A stretch of DNA of 64,000 bases from Rutidosis leptorrhynchoides. Its lineage: Eukaryota > Streptophyta > Magnoliopsida > Asterales > Asteraceae. The stretch covers positions 717,890,001 to 717,954,000 of the forward strand of contig NC_092333.1 of NCBI RefSeq assembly GCF_046630445.1, read 5' to 3'. Positions 36,794 through 49,883 of the stretch are shown here, piece by piece; position 1 is the first letter of the stretch, and every line of letters starts with the position of its first letter. The translations under genes were made by a program, and so were the position numbers. The notes under the pieces were generated by a model, which was not told the DNA's origin, ran no database searches, and worked only from the letters and a program-made list of their open reading frames with translations.

Positions 36794-37799
36794 ACAGCGA
36801 AAGATTTCTTTCATACCTGAGAATAAACATGCTTTCAAGTGTCCACCAAAAGGTTGGTGAGTTCATTAATTTATCATAATCAATCATTTCCATAATTTTA
36901 ATAGACCACAAGATTTCCTTTATTCAATAATCATACACTCGCAAGTGTTTAAAAATCATTCATATGGATTGAACACCTGGTAACCGACATTAACATCATG
37001 CATATAGAATATCCCCAAAACAGAAATCCATCTGTATAATATAAACTCGAAGTACTAAAGCATACCATTTTCCAGTATGGGGGGAGTTAGTGCCCGTAGA
37101 TCTACCTTTAAGATTCGCATCAATTAGGGTGTCTGTTCCCTAATTCTTAGGCTACCAAGCTAAAAGGGTGATATTCGTTTTCGATAATCCAACCATAGAA
37201 TGTAGTTTCGATTACTTGTGTCTATTCCGTAAAACATTTATAAAAGCAGTGCATGTATTCTCAGTCCCAAAAATATATATTGCAAAAGCATTTAAAAGGG
37301 GAGCAAATGAAACTCACCATACTGTATTTTGTAGTAAAAATACATATGACGATATTGAACAATGCAGGGTTTGGCCTCGGATTCACGAACCTATATCATT
37401 TATATGTATATTAACACATATAATGGTAATCGAACAAATTTAGGTATTATTATTAATTGTTATTTTAGTAATTTGTTTGTTTCATTAATAGCTAAATTAA
37501 CTATTTTTATTTTTATATATACATTAAATAGATAATTAATATTTATTACAAACATATTGATATAGTTATGTTTTATGTAAAAAATATATTTTTATATAGA
37601 ATATCTTTATTTGATATATCAATAATACTAATAATAATAATGATAAGAATAATAATATTAGTGTTAAAAATAATAAAGATGATAATAAAAATAATAATTA
37701 TAAAAATAATGATAATTCTAATAGTAATAATAATGATAGTTCTAATAACAAATATGATAATTTTTATAAAAAAATTTAGTTTCAAATATAATACTACTT

Positions 37800-37812
37800 A
37801 CCTTAAAAAATG

Positions 37813-37891
<79 letters not shown>

Positions 37892-38012
37892 ATAATAAGT
37901 AAACTACCTCAAAGGAGTAGCCCTTAAAAAAATGCTCAAGCCCGGGTTTGAACCTAAGACGTCCCGCTAACCCGATAACACCCTTAAACCATTCAGCTAT
38001 TCCTACTTTTCT
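37800..38012 (-). mobile_element. tRNA-derived SINE with (ATT)n tail
   Basis: On the minus strand an A-box match (TAGCTGAATGG, 37999-37989) is followed 36 bp later by a B-box match (GTTCAAACC, 37953-37945), the internal RNA polymerase III promoter of tRNA-derived SINEs. A unique body follows, then a 3' tail of ATT repeats (37890-37812). It is not a functional tRNA: no cloverleaf closes around the boxes. It lies in the LTR of element B. Confidence 0.6.
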
Positions 38013-40623
38013 GATCATTTTATAACCGAATTTATTTAACCCGTTTTCTATATCAATCTTCTTCACTCTAAAAACCGTTCATCATCATTTTTATTCGAAT
38101 CACGTTCTTTGTTTTAAACGTTTATCATCACTTCTTATTACCCAGAAATAATTCATAATTATATCGTTATCCGATCTTAATCGTGATCTTCATTATCACG
38201 AATATTCAAAGCTCCATCATCGTTGATATTATCATGTATCCTACTTTCTATTTATCCTATACCATCGTCTAACCCATAATCATTTTTGTAATCATCATCA
38301 TGTTCAAGCTTATCATCATGTTCGTCAAACAGTGGCAACAACATACCATTATCATCATGTCTTTTCCTATTTCTACCATACCATTATCATCGTTTGTACT
38401 CGTCAACAGCAAAAACGGATTTATGGCCCAACTAGAATGGCAGCCCAACAGCAGATTACAGTTTCGGCCCAACTGAATAAACCAGATCACGACCTAATTA
38501 AACAAAGGAATCTGGTAGCCCAAATAATTAAATAATAATATGACACAAATAAGGATGTGGATTACAAGAAAGAAAATGAATTGCATGAAGATATATATAT
38601 GTATTTAATATACATCGATTCTCAATTCTTGTTTTGCTTTTAAAAAGAAACGTACTACCCAGCAGGTTCCCAATTATATTTATTTATTTCAAATCTACTT
38701 TGATCCCTACCTTTATCTTCCACCTTTGTTTATACCAAAAATGTCAGCCCGATAATTAACTAAGTCAACGTAACAAGTAACAGCCCAACAAGTAAGTATT
38801 AAGAGCCCGTCACATAACAAATTTATACAGCTCACACCTACTGAATAGTTGACTCGTTAAACATTCATCTTAGGATTCATTTTCATCAATTTTCCCTTCC
38901 ATAAACATTATGTTCCCACTAACTCTAATCATTTGATTCACTTAATTACTAAAAAAAAGGAACGTCCCTTTAATTTAATCCAATTCGATCGGCTATAAAC
39001 TTTTAAACCGTCCCACTATGCTCCACTTGCAAATATGAAATTGTTGTATACTATACTATATTAACAAGTTGTCAAAACCCCATTTAAATAAATGTACTAC
39101 TTCTTCCTTCTTTTGTTTCTAAAAATTTTGGTTAAAGAAACTAACAGGTTGTCTTGTGCTGCTGGAACAAAGGAAATAGAAGCATCTAACAATGGTTCAT
39201 GTGGTGATGAACTTGAAAACAAAACAGTAGCAGTGGTCTTGATTTTATGTGCTTGTGATAGATAGAAGGAGCCAAGAAATAGTTTTCAAGGTGATGTTAT
39301 GGAGTTTACAACGATTTAAATCAGGAAGGAAGAAAAATGGTTTGAGTGATGGCTTGGTTTGCTATGGTGGTGACAACCGGTGTTCATGTGGTTGTTATTG
39401 GATAGGAAATAGAAATATTAAACGGCAGTAGTAATCAACGATAAAAAAAAATATTTGCAGGTTTTATGATGTCTTCGGTGGTGATGTTCTCGAATAGGAA
39501 ATGGATAAAGTGGCAGCAACAGTTAATATGATTCTTGTGGTGTTGGTGATGATTGATGATAGTTGTAGTTGATATTGTTAGAACGAAATAGAAAAATGGT
39601 AGAAGTGAGTATCGGTTCAAGTGGGTTTTTGTTGGGTGGTTTATGGCTGCAAATGGTGGCGTAATTGGTGACGGTTCATGGAGGTGACTCAAGGGGATAG
39701 AAGTGGCGGTTGCATATGGTGGAAAAAGGGTGGTGAAAGATTGTGGTGGCTCTCTGTAAATGATTGTGAACGGTTTTGGTTGTAGTCGAACACTAAGTAT
39801 AAACATGAGAAAGAGGTCGATTGAAATGGATGCTGTGTTGATGGTAAGGGTGAAATATATCTCTATATCTAATATCTAATACATATACAAGTATATGTAT
39901 ATATATAAATCAGAGGATATAAAGATGGTTAAAAGAAAAGAAACAAAAATAGTATACCTATAGTTAATCACATATCTACAATTGCAAGTGGGGTGATGGT
40001 GTATGTGTGGTGATAATCAAATTAAAAAGATAGAAAGGAATTGTTGGTTTCTCTTTTCTGCACCCGTGAGTATATATATTAATATATAATACATGATAAT
40101 TCAAAAGGGCACAGTAATTTGTTGATTCGACTTTTGCAATGCATGCACCTTATTCTTACCGATGGTTTATCACACATGACTATATCATGGTCCATTAATA
40201 ATCCGTTGCGGATAAGAGTACGCAGAAAAATCCCAGATTTTTATAGTAAATCTATATAGTTGTTTTGGTCATTAAATGTTTGAAACCTGAACAAAGAGAT
40301 TCGTCTATTATTTATTTCTAGTTCCAAGTAATATGTACGGAGTACTAAAATCTAAACTAAAAGGTAAATATACTTCTGCCAAACCAATAATCTTCGTAAT
40401 TGATTTGCAGTTCAATTTTTATTTTAAATTTTCATAAACTCGTTTTAGATCTATATGAACCCTAATGACATGTCAACTGAGTATTACAATTAATACATTC
40501 AATAAAATTTTATATCTATGTATAGATTCATTTTAATAATAAATTTTATTATATCTTATATTGTTTATTTTACAAGATTAATCCTAACAAATAAATAATA
40601 TAATACTTCAAATTATATTTCGA

Positions 40624-40724
<101 letters not shown>

Positions 40725-41478
40725 CAATTAGTGGTTCGTGAATCGTCAAGAGCAGTCGAGGGTAAATGTATACATGAAACAGTTCAAAATTTTTGAGACT
40801 TAACCTAACAGACTTTACTTATCGTGTCGGAATCATATAAAGATTTGTAACGACCTGACTTTTTTGACTTGTTTTTGTGCCTTGTGTTTTTGCGGAACTG
40901 CGTATTTGTGCGTACTGTGCTACTTTATACTCTGGAATCTTTATACACATGGCTTACTTTCATTTATGTGTTAAAACGTGCCTTTAAGTACGTAGGATGC
41001 TTAACTTGATCACCGGAAGCCTTTATGACCGTTAGTGTCACTTGACGTTACGAACAAAATGCGTACTGCGTACACGTTCAACTTTTGTCGTAATAGGAAT
41101 ATTATGACTATGAAATCTTAATTATTATTTTATAATAATAATTACTTGGGTTTTTGGATGTTTAATTACGCGTAGTAATTTACTTATACTTACTAGTTAG
41201 TCTTGTTGGACTTTCTACCTTGTTGGGCCTTAGCCCACCCTACACTAGTTAGTGGACTATTTAATTAGCCCAATTATTAATAGCTAGTAACCCATTAATA
41301 TGTAAGACAAATTCCCATTTATTAGAGGGAACATGCTAGCATTTTTGTCAAGTATTATCCTTAATGTTGCATGGGATCCTAACATAAGCACCACCTTTAG
41401 ACAACCATTAACCAAAAAGCAAAAGTGTGTCCCCCTCCCACTCCAACGGCCATCACCACCACCCTCACCCTCATTCAC

Positions 41479-41487
41479 CTATAAATA
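41479..41487 (+). promoter_or_regulatory. TATA box in the element C LTR
   Basis: CTATAAATA in a C-rich context, followed about 30-50 bp later by a CACACACACTT / TCTCTT initiator-like stretch. Confidence 0.7.
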
Positions 41488-41649
41488 CAAGCCTTATTCC
41501 ATCCATTTTACACTTGCTCTCATTTACATTTCACACACACACTTACTCTCTTATTTCCTCTCTAGTCTTTCTCACTCTAAAACTTGTAAGTTTTTGAATT
41601 TCTTCTTCTTATTCTCCTATCATTTTCGAATTCATCATCATCATTAAAG

Positions 41650-42120
41650 GGTCTAGCTTTTTAGCTTTGATCTTGATTATATCTCGTAGATTCAAACTTG
41701 GATTTGAATCCTTCAAGAACATGGAAGATTCAAGCTTTCTAGCTTTGAATCTTCACTTACTTTATAGATCTAAATCTTTTAACTTTAGTCTTGTTATTTT
41801 GTTATAAAGATTCAAACTTGTGTTTGTAATCTTCATGTAACTTAAAGATCCAAGCTTTATGCTTCAAGATCTTCAAGAATAACCAAGATGCAAGCTTTCT
41901 AGCTTGAATCTTCATATCTTTTGTTGGATCTAAGTTTCCTAACTTATGATCTCATTATTTTGTTATAAAGATCAAAACTTGTGTTTATGGTCTTCATATA
42001 ACTTAAAGATCTAAGCTTTATGCTTCAAGGTCTTCAAGAACACTAAAGGTTCAAGCTTTATAGCTTTGTGACCTTATAACTTGTGTGAAAGGATCCAAGC
42101 TCTCTAGCTTAGGGTTCCAT
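41650..42120 (+). repeat. String of about 12 short hairpins in the LTR leader
   Basis: Consecutive imperfect inverted repeats of 22-32 bp. Most begin with AAGAT-like and end with ATCTT-like sequence and have an AAGC...GCTT core. Clear examples are 41689-41710, 41724-41754, 41807-41832, 41844-41873, 41885-41912, 42005-42034, 42045-42074 and 42090-42118. Two adjacent blocks of about 160 bp are also direct repeats of each other, so the string grew partly by duplication. It lies downstream of the TATA box and should be in the transcript. Confidence 0.8.
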
Positions 42121-42281
42121 CACTTTTTTTGACTTATATTATGTTCATACTTGCTTGATTGAAGTAAAGTTTGTAGCTTTAGTTGTAAATGTAACTTGTA
42201 ATTGTGTTAAGACTAAGGATATGATGTAACCTTGGTTCATCATCCATCTAAGACTCTTAAATGAGTTGTGTTCTTACTTGG

Positions 42282-44252
42282 TGATGTCGAACGAGGTGTA
42301 TATAAAATAGCTTATATTTTACTAGGAAAAACTATTAAATACGATACAATTTTACACAAGATATTTATTTATTTATAGAATGGATATACTTAAACCTTGC
42401 TACAACACTTATAGGCAGTGTACCTAATCGTACAGTAGTGTAGTTTTTAGTAAGTCCGGTTCGTTCCACAGGGAAATCTTTAAACAAAGCTCAACGCTAT
42501 ATTAGTTTACTTTTATAAAAATACAAATATATATTCAAGTAATATTATTATTATAAAGGGGGGTTTTTACCGTTTAATGACCGGTTTGTCGATTTTAAGA
42601 TTTTAGTCGCAGTTAAAACCTAATGTAAAATATAAAATAAATACAAAACTTAAATTAAAGCGTAAAGTAAATAACGATAATGAAATTGCGAATAATAAAA
42701 ATGCGAGAAAATAAAATTGCGATAATTAAAAAGTGCGATTAAATAACAATAAATAAAAGTGCGATAATTAGAAGTGCAATTAAATATAAAATAAAGGAAA
42801 TTAAATATGAAATAAAAGAATTATGCTTATTTAAACTTCCGTAATCATGATGTTTGACGTGTTGATTTTAGTTTTATGCCCATGGGTTAATTGTCCTTTG
42901 TCCTGGATTATTCAATATGTCCGTCTGGTTTTTGTCCATAACAGTCCATCAGTCATAAATATAAATTGCAAGTGTCCTTGACAAATTATTATTATACCCG
43001 AAGATAAATATTCCAACTAATTGGGGATTCGAATTGTAACAAGGTTTTAATACTTTGTTTAATGAATACACCAGGTTATCGACTGCGTGTAAACCAAGGT
43101 TTTACCACTTTGTTAACAATTACACCAATTACCCTTGAATGTAATTTCACCCCTGTTTTAATTATTCTAGTGGCTATTAATCCATTCCCGTGTCCGGTTA
43201 AATGAACGATTATTCGTACAAATAAATACCCCGCCCATCGTGTCCGATCGAGTGTATATGGTAATTTATAGGGACGCCCAATTGTAAATCTTTATATTAA
43301 CATTAACAAACTTTCATTTAGTTAAACAAATATAAAGCCCATTAATAGCCCATAGTCTAGTTTCCACAAGTGTCGTTCTTTTGTCCAAACCCCAATTATG
43401 GTACAAAGCCCAATTACCCAATTTTAGTAATTAGCCCAACATCATGATTACTTCGTTTTAAATAAGCATAATAATAACTTAGCTACGAGACATTAATATA
43501 AAAAGGTTGAACATAACTTACAATGATTAAAAATAGCGTAGCGTTACACGGACAGAATTTCGACTTACACCCTTACAACATTCGCTAACATACCCTTATT
43601 ATTAGAATTATAATTAAAATTTAAATATAAATTATAAATATAAATATATTTACGTATGAAGAGGAAGAGAAAAAGGATGATTAAAACTCGGCACAAAACG
43701 GCTTTATATAGGACCTGACCAGCAATCTCACTCCATGCGACTCGCATGGATTTGTGCTTCTGGCCATGCGAGTCGCATGGCCACCCTGGATCCAGCCAAA
43801 TGGATTTGTTTTCTTCTTGCCGACGTAATATAATAATAATAATATATATAATATATAATTATATATAATTATATATATATTATATTATATTCTTGTGCAT
43901 AGTAGACTAGATATTTTTGGTCCGTTGCGTCGGGCGTTTCTTCTTGGCTCAGGTCCCGGTTCCGGATTTTCGGACGTCTTCGCGTATTATTTTATATCGC
44001 GTACTTTGCGTCTTGTAACTTGTACTCTTGTCATTTTGAGACGTTCCTCATCAATATTTTGAACCTTTTTAGTTGTATCTTGTACTTTTTAGCTCTTTGG
44101 ACCTTTTTGTCTTCAATTTGTCGAATCTGCCTTTTGTCTTCACTTTTTAATATTTAAACGAATATTGCTTGTAAATCGAACAATTGCAACTAAAAGCTTG
44201 TCTTTCTTGAGGAATAATGCTATGAAATATATGTTCGTTTTTAGCATTATCA
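42282..44252 (-). repeat. 3' LTR of Athila-D (left copy)
   Basis: Begins TGATGTCGAACG and ends GCATTATCA. Palindrome pair at 43733-43749 and 43762-43782; minus-strand TATA box (TATATAAAGC, 43710-43701) about 23 bp downstream of the pair. Differences from the right copy seen by eye: ctagat / ctagtt near 43910 and gcttgt / gcttat near 44200. The purine tract AAGTGTGGGAATATT (minus strand) adjoins at 44267-44253. Confidence 0.97.
43733..43782. promoter_or_regulatory. Palindrome pair in the Athila-D LTR promoter (also 58932-58981)
   Basis: Two copies of CATGCGASTCGCATG, one flanked by C/G and one by GGC/GCC (a 21-bp palindrome), 12 bp apart, just upstream of the minus-strand TATA box. Equivalent pairs stand in the gag leader (57079-57126) and before ORF-2 (48839-48888). 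Placement suggests binding sites for a dimeric protein. Confidence 0.7.
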
Positions 44253-46333
44253 AATATTCCCACACTTGAGCGTTGCTTGTCCTCAAGCAATATTGTCTTG
44301 AAATACTAGAATCACTTCTTTATTCTTCACACTTTGTACATCAGTGATTTCTATACGGCGGTATAAACAATGGTAGTAACGATATGGTTTACAGTCCCAC
44401 ATGACTATAAAAATTTAGATCCATTAAGAAAATTGGATCTTTATGAAAACATTTGTTCTTTTGAAATCTAGTTTTTACCCTAGATAAGTTTTCCGGAATA
44501 ACCCTTTACCGGTGTTTGCAAAATATTTTTGTGGGTTTGGTGGGTTTCAAATTTGAAAATTTTAGCTCAAAACTTGCGGTTTTGTGTCACCCACTTGCTA
44601 ACCTTGTATTTGGAAAGCAACACGTCCAGTTTACTTGTCCCGTATATTACCTTTCGGCAAACTACTGTCCGGTTGTAAAGGAAAGCGTTGAACAAGCAAC
44701 TGTTAAGGCAATGTCCCGTGACATGCTTTTGATTATGGTCTATAACGTGTCGGACGCAATTACTATCCTTGGTAGGAGCAATAGTAAAGCTCACCCTTAT
44801 AATTTTTCGGTCTGGCACAAGGTCCTGTCTTTGACCATGTTATGCAACCACCGTTCTTACGGTTGACACCCGATTTAGTTCAGGTGACCTAATGAATTCC
44901 AGGTGAATTCCTAGGATTTTACGTTCAATGGTAATGAACGCATTGAAAATAGGGTTTTTAGAAAACAAATCGGTTTGTAATTTTGATCAAAATATTTTCT
45001 CGTTCAAGCTCGAGTTTAGATATCATTGAATTCCATGAGTTTGTAATTCTCAATCTTTAAGGTCAATCTCTAGGATTGAGTAATATCAGTCTTAAAAGCT
45101 GATTTTTAATCTTTAAGGAGATTATCCTTTCTGGGGATCTGATTCATTAGTCTTATCCAGCTAATTTGCACGGTGCCTCCCCATTGTACGAGATAAATCC
45201 TTCTCATGGTTAGGATAAATCTGACCACTTGGCGACCCTGTTTAATGCTGAGGTCCGTGGATTTCCAGCTGATTTTAGTGATGACTTTTCTAGATTTTTC
45301 GTCAACCTACAGCTGGTCTGAACGACAACTTCATGACCTAAATCAAGAAGCGCGTGTCTTTTTCGGAAGACTTTACTTCCTTTTAATGATGGAATTGATT
45401 CATCGTGTAGATCCATCTCTTCTTTTCTTTCATCGGGTAAAACAGTTTAGTTTAGTCCAAAGCAAAAGTATTTTTAGTTATTTGTTACAGATATATGTGA
45501 CATATGTTTAAAATAACTTGGTAAATTTTCCCACACTTGGCTTTTATTTTCCTTTTTATCGTCCTCTATTCCATTTTAAATGAATTTTAACATTTTCGTT
45601 TGTTTCTCAATTTATGTCCTTTCCGAGGTAACAATAATTTCGGTGTTAAAACCTAGTTTTATCGTTCATAAATATGTATAAACATGATTTGAATTCATTT
45701 AATTAAAAATTTTGAAAAATTTTACTAGAATTGGGTAGTCAGTATATAAGACTAGGGCTGTTCTTTTTTATCAGAGAGCACTAGATTCTAATACAACTAC
45801 TGCTTTACTAGTATTTTTAATAGTAACCAAGTGTTTAATATAAAAATTTTAAAATCCGAAAGAATTTAACCCCTTCCCACACTTAAGATCTTGCAATGCC
45901 CTCATTTGCAAGAAATCAGTAACAATTTAAATTATTGAGGGTGATTAGTGTGAAAATGATTAAATTTTTACCAAAGTTTCCAAATATATTGGCGTTTGTT
46001 TGCTGAATGATAAATGGTGCACGTCATTTGTTCATTCCGTCTTGTTGTTATTTCACATACATTTTGCATCATTGTCGTCAAAATTACTTGCTTTTGCTGA
46101 ACTTAATGTCAGTCTTTGAAAATGCGTTGTTTTACCCTGTTTTGTGCATAAAATAGAATACATACAATACAAATATAATCATACATGCAATTTGAAATGG
46201 AACTTTGGCATCCCACTTTCAAACTATAAGAAAAATATTAGTACACAATAATAATAAGAATATCAAACATTACATAAACGTAATAAAATGTTAAGTGTTT
46301 AAAATAAAAATAATAAAAATTACCAACTTATCT
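44253..46333 (-). other. Athila-D 3' non-coding region
   Basis: Homologous to the same region of Athila-3. It contains the minus-strand purine motif AAGTGTGGGA near 45527 and 45885 and the 3' polypurine tract at 44253-44267. + strand open frames here (for example 44516-44866) change many amino acids relative to Athila-3 and are not supported as genes. Confidence 0.7.
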
Positions 46334-48696
46334 CTACTGATCAGGAGGTGGGTTAGGAGGATAATTAGGATAGGGATCCCAATTCATGTTCGCGTCCGGG
46401 TTCCATGGCTGATTATAGGTGAACTGGTATGCTGCGTCATAATCATATGAATCATAGGGTGGTCTCATTTCTGGCTGATGTGCGGGATAGTATGCGGGTC
46501 GGGTCGGATAATACATCTCGCCAGGCTGCAACTGGCTTATAATTTGGCGCTGATGATAATCCCATCGGCCATGCTCTCGTTGCCGGGAATGCTCGTAGTC
46601 ATTCCGACGTTGCCATGCCTCGTACTGCATATGCCTATCATAGTTCGTCATGTATTCATCCTCCATACGAACGCCTAAATCAAGAGCAGTCTCCCGAACA
46701 ACTCCTATAATGTTGTTCGCCTCCTCCATCTCGTCATCCGAACCTCTCTCTACCTGTCGCTGAGGTCCCTCGTATCGATATACCCGACCACGTCTCATTA
46801 ATAATACCCTTGCACCGTGATAAAGGTTTGAACTTATAGTTTCACCTCCGTCCTCTATTTCGTTCATTGGACCCCCTTGGTGCTTATCTACACCTAAATA
46901 CTCTCCAATGAGAGTAATGAAAATACCACCACCTATAATACTCCCCGATTTCATCCCCGAAACTACATTAGCGAGATAATAACCAACACAATAGGGAATG
47001 TTAACGAAACTCCTCGGGTCTCTAATACACTTGAGGTAGAACAAATCGTTTACGGTCAATTTCTCCTTATTCCTACCCCTTTGTGTAATTGTGTTTGCTA
47101 AGAATCTATGAATCACCCGGAGTTCAGCTCTGTCTATATCTAAGTATGTATGATTTCCACTGGCGTGAAATTCATTAAAGTGGGACATACGCCTCCAGAT
47201 GGCGTTAATATCAAATTCCCTATCTACCCTTTCTCCTTGGGCAATCAGGCTATTACAGTCGGGGCTCAAAAGTTCAGCAGGGGTGTAAATCTGTAAGGCC
47301 CTAGCTAAATCTATCATGGACATTCTGTACATTCGTCCACCTAACAGAAATCTAATAAAGCTTCTATCATCTATCCTCCTAACATCACTGTTTAACTTAA
47401 TAGTACTAAGTAATTCTATACACCATTCCCTATATATGGTTCTACGAATGGAAAATAGACGCATCCAATCGTTAAACTGAGAATTACCATACCTTTGCAC
47501 CAATAATTCCCGAATCGGTTCGGCAAGGTTAACTGTTTCCAAAGGTACCCAGTCAATTGCCCTTGGCATTTCAACAACCTTAAAGTAGAGAATGTGCATG
47601 TTCTTTTGATAATCTGGATACTCTATCCAACATCGATCAAATCTCAGATTTGGGTGTAACTGATCTTCATTAATGTCTAAACTCAGAATCCTTTGATGTG
47701 GAGCGAATTGACGAAACTGATTCATGAATAATTGATCTTGATCGTGATATGGAATATGTTGCTCCTCCTGTTCTTCTTCTTCTTGTTGCATATGTTGTTC
47801 TTGTTCATGAAACATTTCCGGTTCGGGCTCTGGTTGCCTGGATGATGATGCTCCTGAACCTCCAGTATCGGCTTTCTGTAAAACACATTAAACACAAAAA
47901 TTGTGCATCCAAATATGCATTAGTGTTAGCAAAATAATAACTTGAAACAATTATGATGACATGTTCAATTCATAACACATTTTATACACATTTTCTTAAC
48001 AATAACAATTCTACATTTTTACATACGAAAATATATACAATGTTTTATCACATTTAAACTCTTAAACATGTCAACAATAATCATTATAGCAATTAAACAC
48101 TTGTTACATGGCATTCAAATCAAACTAGTGCTCATTTTCATATTTTTGTCAAGTCTACACTTTATCAAATAAGCATATACGAAAAATGTACATCAGGTTC
48201 ATAAGCATTTATCTCAAATAACATGCCAAAATAATCACTACTAGCAATGAAACAAGTTTCAAATGGCCTTTATATCAATTTATCCAAGTTCATGAATTTT
48301 TGGACTTAAAAAGTCCACTTTAATTCTCAAAAACATGTTTAGGCTCAAAGTTTGGATCAATTAACTACCTAGACATGTTACACTACTCAATTTAGCAACA
48401 ATTCATGACAAAAATCGGCCATAACCTGTTTATATCAAAAAGCCCCAAATTGCTCAAGAACACAAACCCTAGATTCTTAAAAATTTGAAGTTTTTAGCTT
48501 CAATTCATGCTAAATAGCTTCTATCTAGGATATACATGCATAATATAACATCAATTTAGCTCTAATTACACCTAAATTTAACAAAATCAAAATATAAATT
48601 TTCTAGCTCAAGAACACAAAAATTCGAATTTAAAGAGATTAGGGGTGAAATCTTTACCTTTCTCCTGAAGGGGTTGAGACTACTGAATCTAGGCAT
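46334..48696 (-). CDS. Athila ORF-2 (ATHILA ORF-1 family protein, env position), two exons
   Basis: The protein in the env position of Athila elements; function unknown. The main frame (from 47815) is 493 codons and is open upstream to a 3' splice site (TTTACAG, exon from 47875). A short first exon at 48696-48658 begins with an ATG and ends at a GT donor (AGAAAG, GTAAAG). Joining is in frame and gives about 526 residues; the intron is 782 bp. The main frame has an acidic Gln/Glu-rich start, then the family hallmark RFLLGGRMYRMSMIDLARAL near residues 155-173. A mildly hydrophobic segment lies near 275-306, and the tail is Tyr/Pro-rich. No strong signal peptide or membrane anchor is seen. The family name is recalled; splicing is inferred from consensus sites. 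Confidence 0.8.
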
Positions 48697-49883
48697 AATT
48701 GTTGTGAAGTTTTGCAAGAAATTTGGTGAAAAATGGCGGATTTTTGAGAGGATTTGGGAGAGTTTTCGTGTATATGTGTGTGTGTTTGTGAAAAAGAGCA
48801 GCTCGGCTGGAATTTTGTTCCTGTCCAGTTTTTAACAGCCATGCGACTCGCATGGATTTGTGCATACCCCCATGCGAGTCGCATGGGGTGAAAATCCAGG
48901 ATTTAAATTTTTTTTTTTTTTTTTTTTTTTTTTATAAAACCTTATACTTTTAAAACATAGAATTAATAAAATTTTAAAAATTTTGTTTCTTTTTAAGACG
49001 AGGTCGTTTCGGGACGATGCCCTAGTCCGTCCCTCGACAAAATTTTAAAATTTTGTCATTTTCAAGCGATTGTTTTAAAAGCTTAGATTTTTGGATTTTT
49101 TTAATTTTTTTTGGCATACTTTAAATCAAAAAGATTAAAAATAATGAGAATAAAAGTTCTCGTCCCTCCCTCGGGTAAAGCAATTTCGGTTCAAAGACCT
49201 AGTCTTCAACTTACGACGAATTTTTAAAAATCATATTCTTAACTTAATGAGATAAAGTAAATTTTTGTTTTTAAATTCACACAACTTAAATATAAAATTC
49301 AAAATTAATATTAAAAATTCACACCAAACTTAAAATTTGAAATGCATAAAATTAAAAATTCATATTTTAGAAATTCACACCAGACTTAATTTAAAAATTC
49401 ATATTATAAATTCACACCAAACTTATATAAATTTTTCAAATATTTACAATTTTAAATATATTGTTTTTACAAAGTTTACAATATTAACTTAAGATTTAAA
49501 TATTAATTTTAAAAACATGGTAAAAATAAATTTAAAAATCTTTTTGTCTTTTTATCCCACTTTTATCAATCAGATATTATCAAAAATATGCGCCCCTCTT
49601 TTCGGTAAAGTAATTTCGGTTCCAAGACCTAATTTAACTCATGACGAATTTTTGAAATATTTTGGGTTGATTGATTAAAGATATTTATACCTTAAGAATA
49701 AACGTTAAATTTCGCAGTGATGTAATAAATTTTTGAACGATATCAATAATTTCGGTCGCCAAACCTAATTTTATTTAATACCAATTTAATACTTTTTAGC
49801 GAACAAATTAGCGTTTATTATCAAAAGGTTAAAAATAAAAATAAAAATAAAAACTGTACAGACATACCTGTGAAATAGATTTC
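48697..49883 (-). other. Athila-D spacer with repeated motif and palindrome pair, upstream of the env-position gene
   Basis: Non-coding. It holds three diverged copies of a block containing gtaaag(c/t)aatttcggtt and ccaagacctag-like sequence (about 49145-49232, 49590-49660, 49741-49790). It also holds a T-run at 48908-48931 and the palindrome pair 48839-48855 / 48868-48888. The pair lies 140-190 bp upstream of the first ORF-2 exon, where a promoter would be expected. Confidence 0.7.

Larger units (their letters stand above)
40846..42281 (+). repeat. Element C 5' LTR, first part (promoter and hairpin string)
   Basis: Starts TGTAACGACC. A TATA box (CTATAAATA) lies at 41479-41487, and CT-rich sequence follows from about 41510, a likely transcript start. 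Downstream comes the hairpin string at about 41650-42120. The part ends at the CTTGG duplication (42277-42281) caused by Athila-D. Confidence 0.88.

Noticed and set aside
37945-37999. Functional tRNA gene
   Set aside because: A and B boxes are present, but acceptor and anticodon stems do not close; better explained as a SINE.
37568-38066. Isoleucine-rich ORFs
   Set aside because: Translations of ATA/AAT microsatellite sequence.
41650-42120. CRISPR-like array
   Set aside because: Regular short repeats at first sight, but they are self-complementary hairpins without unique spacers, in a plant LTR.
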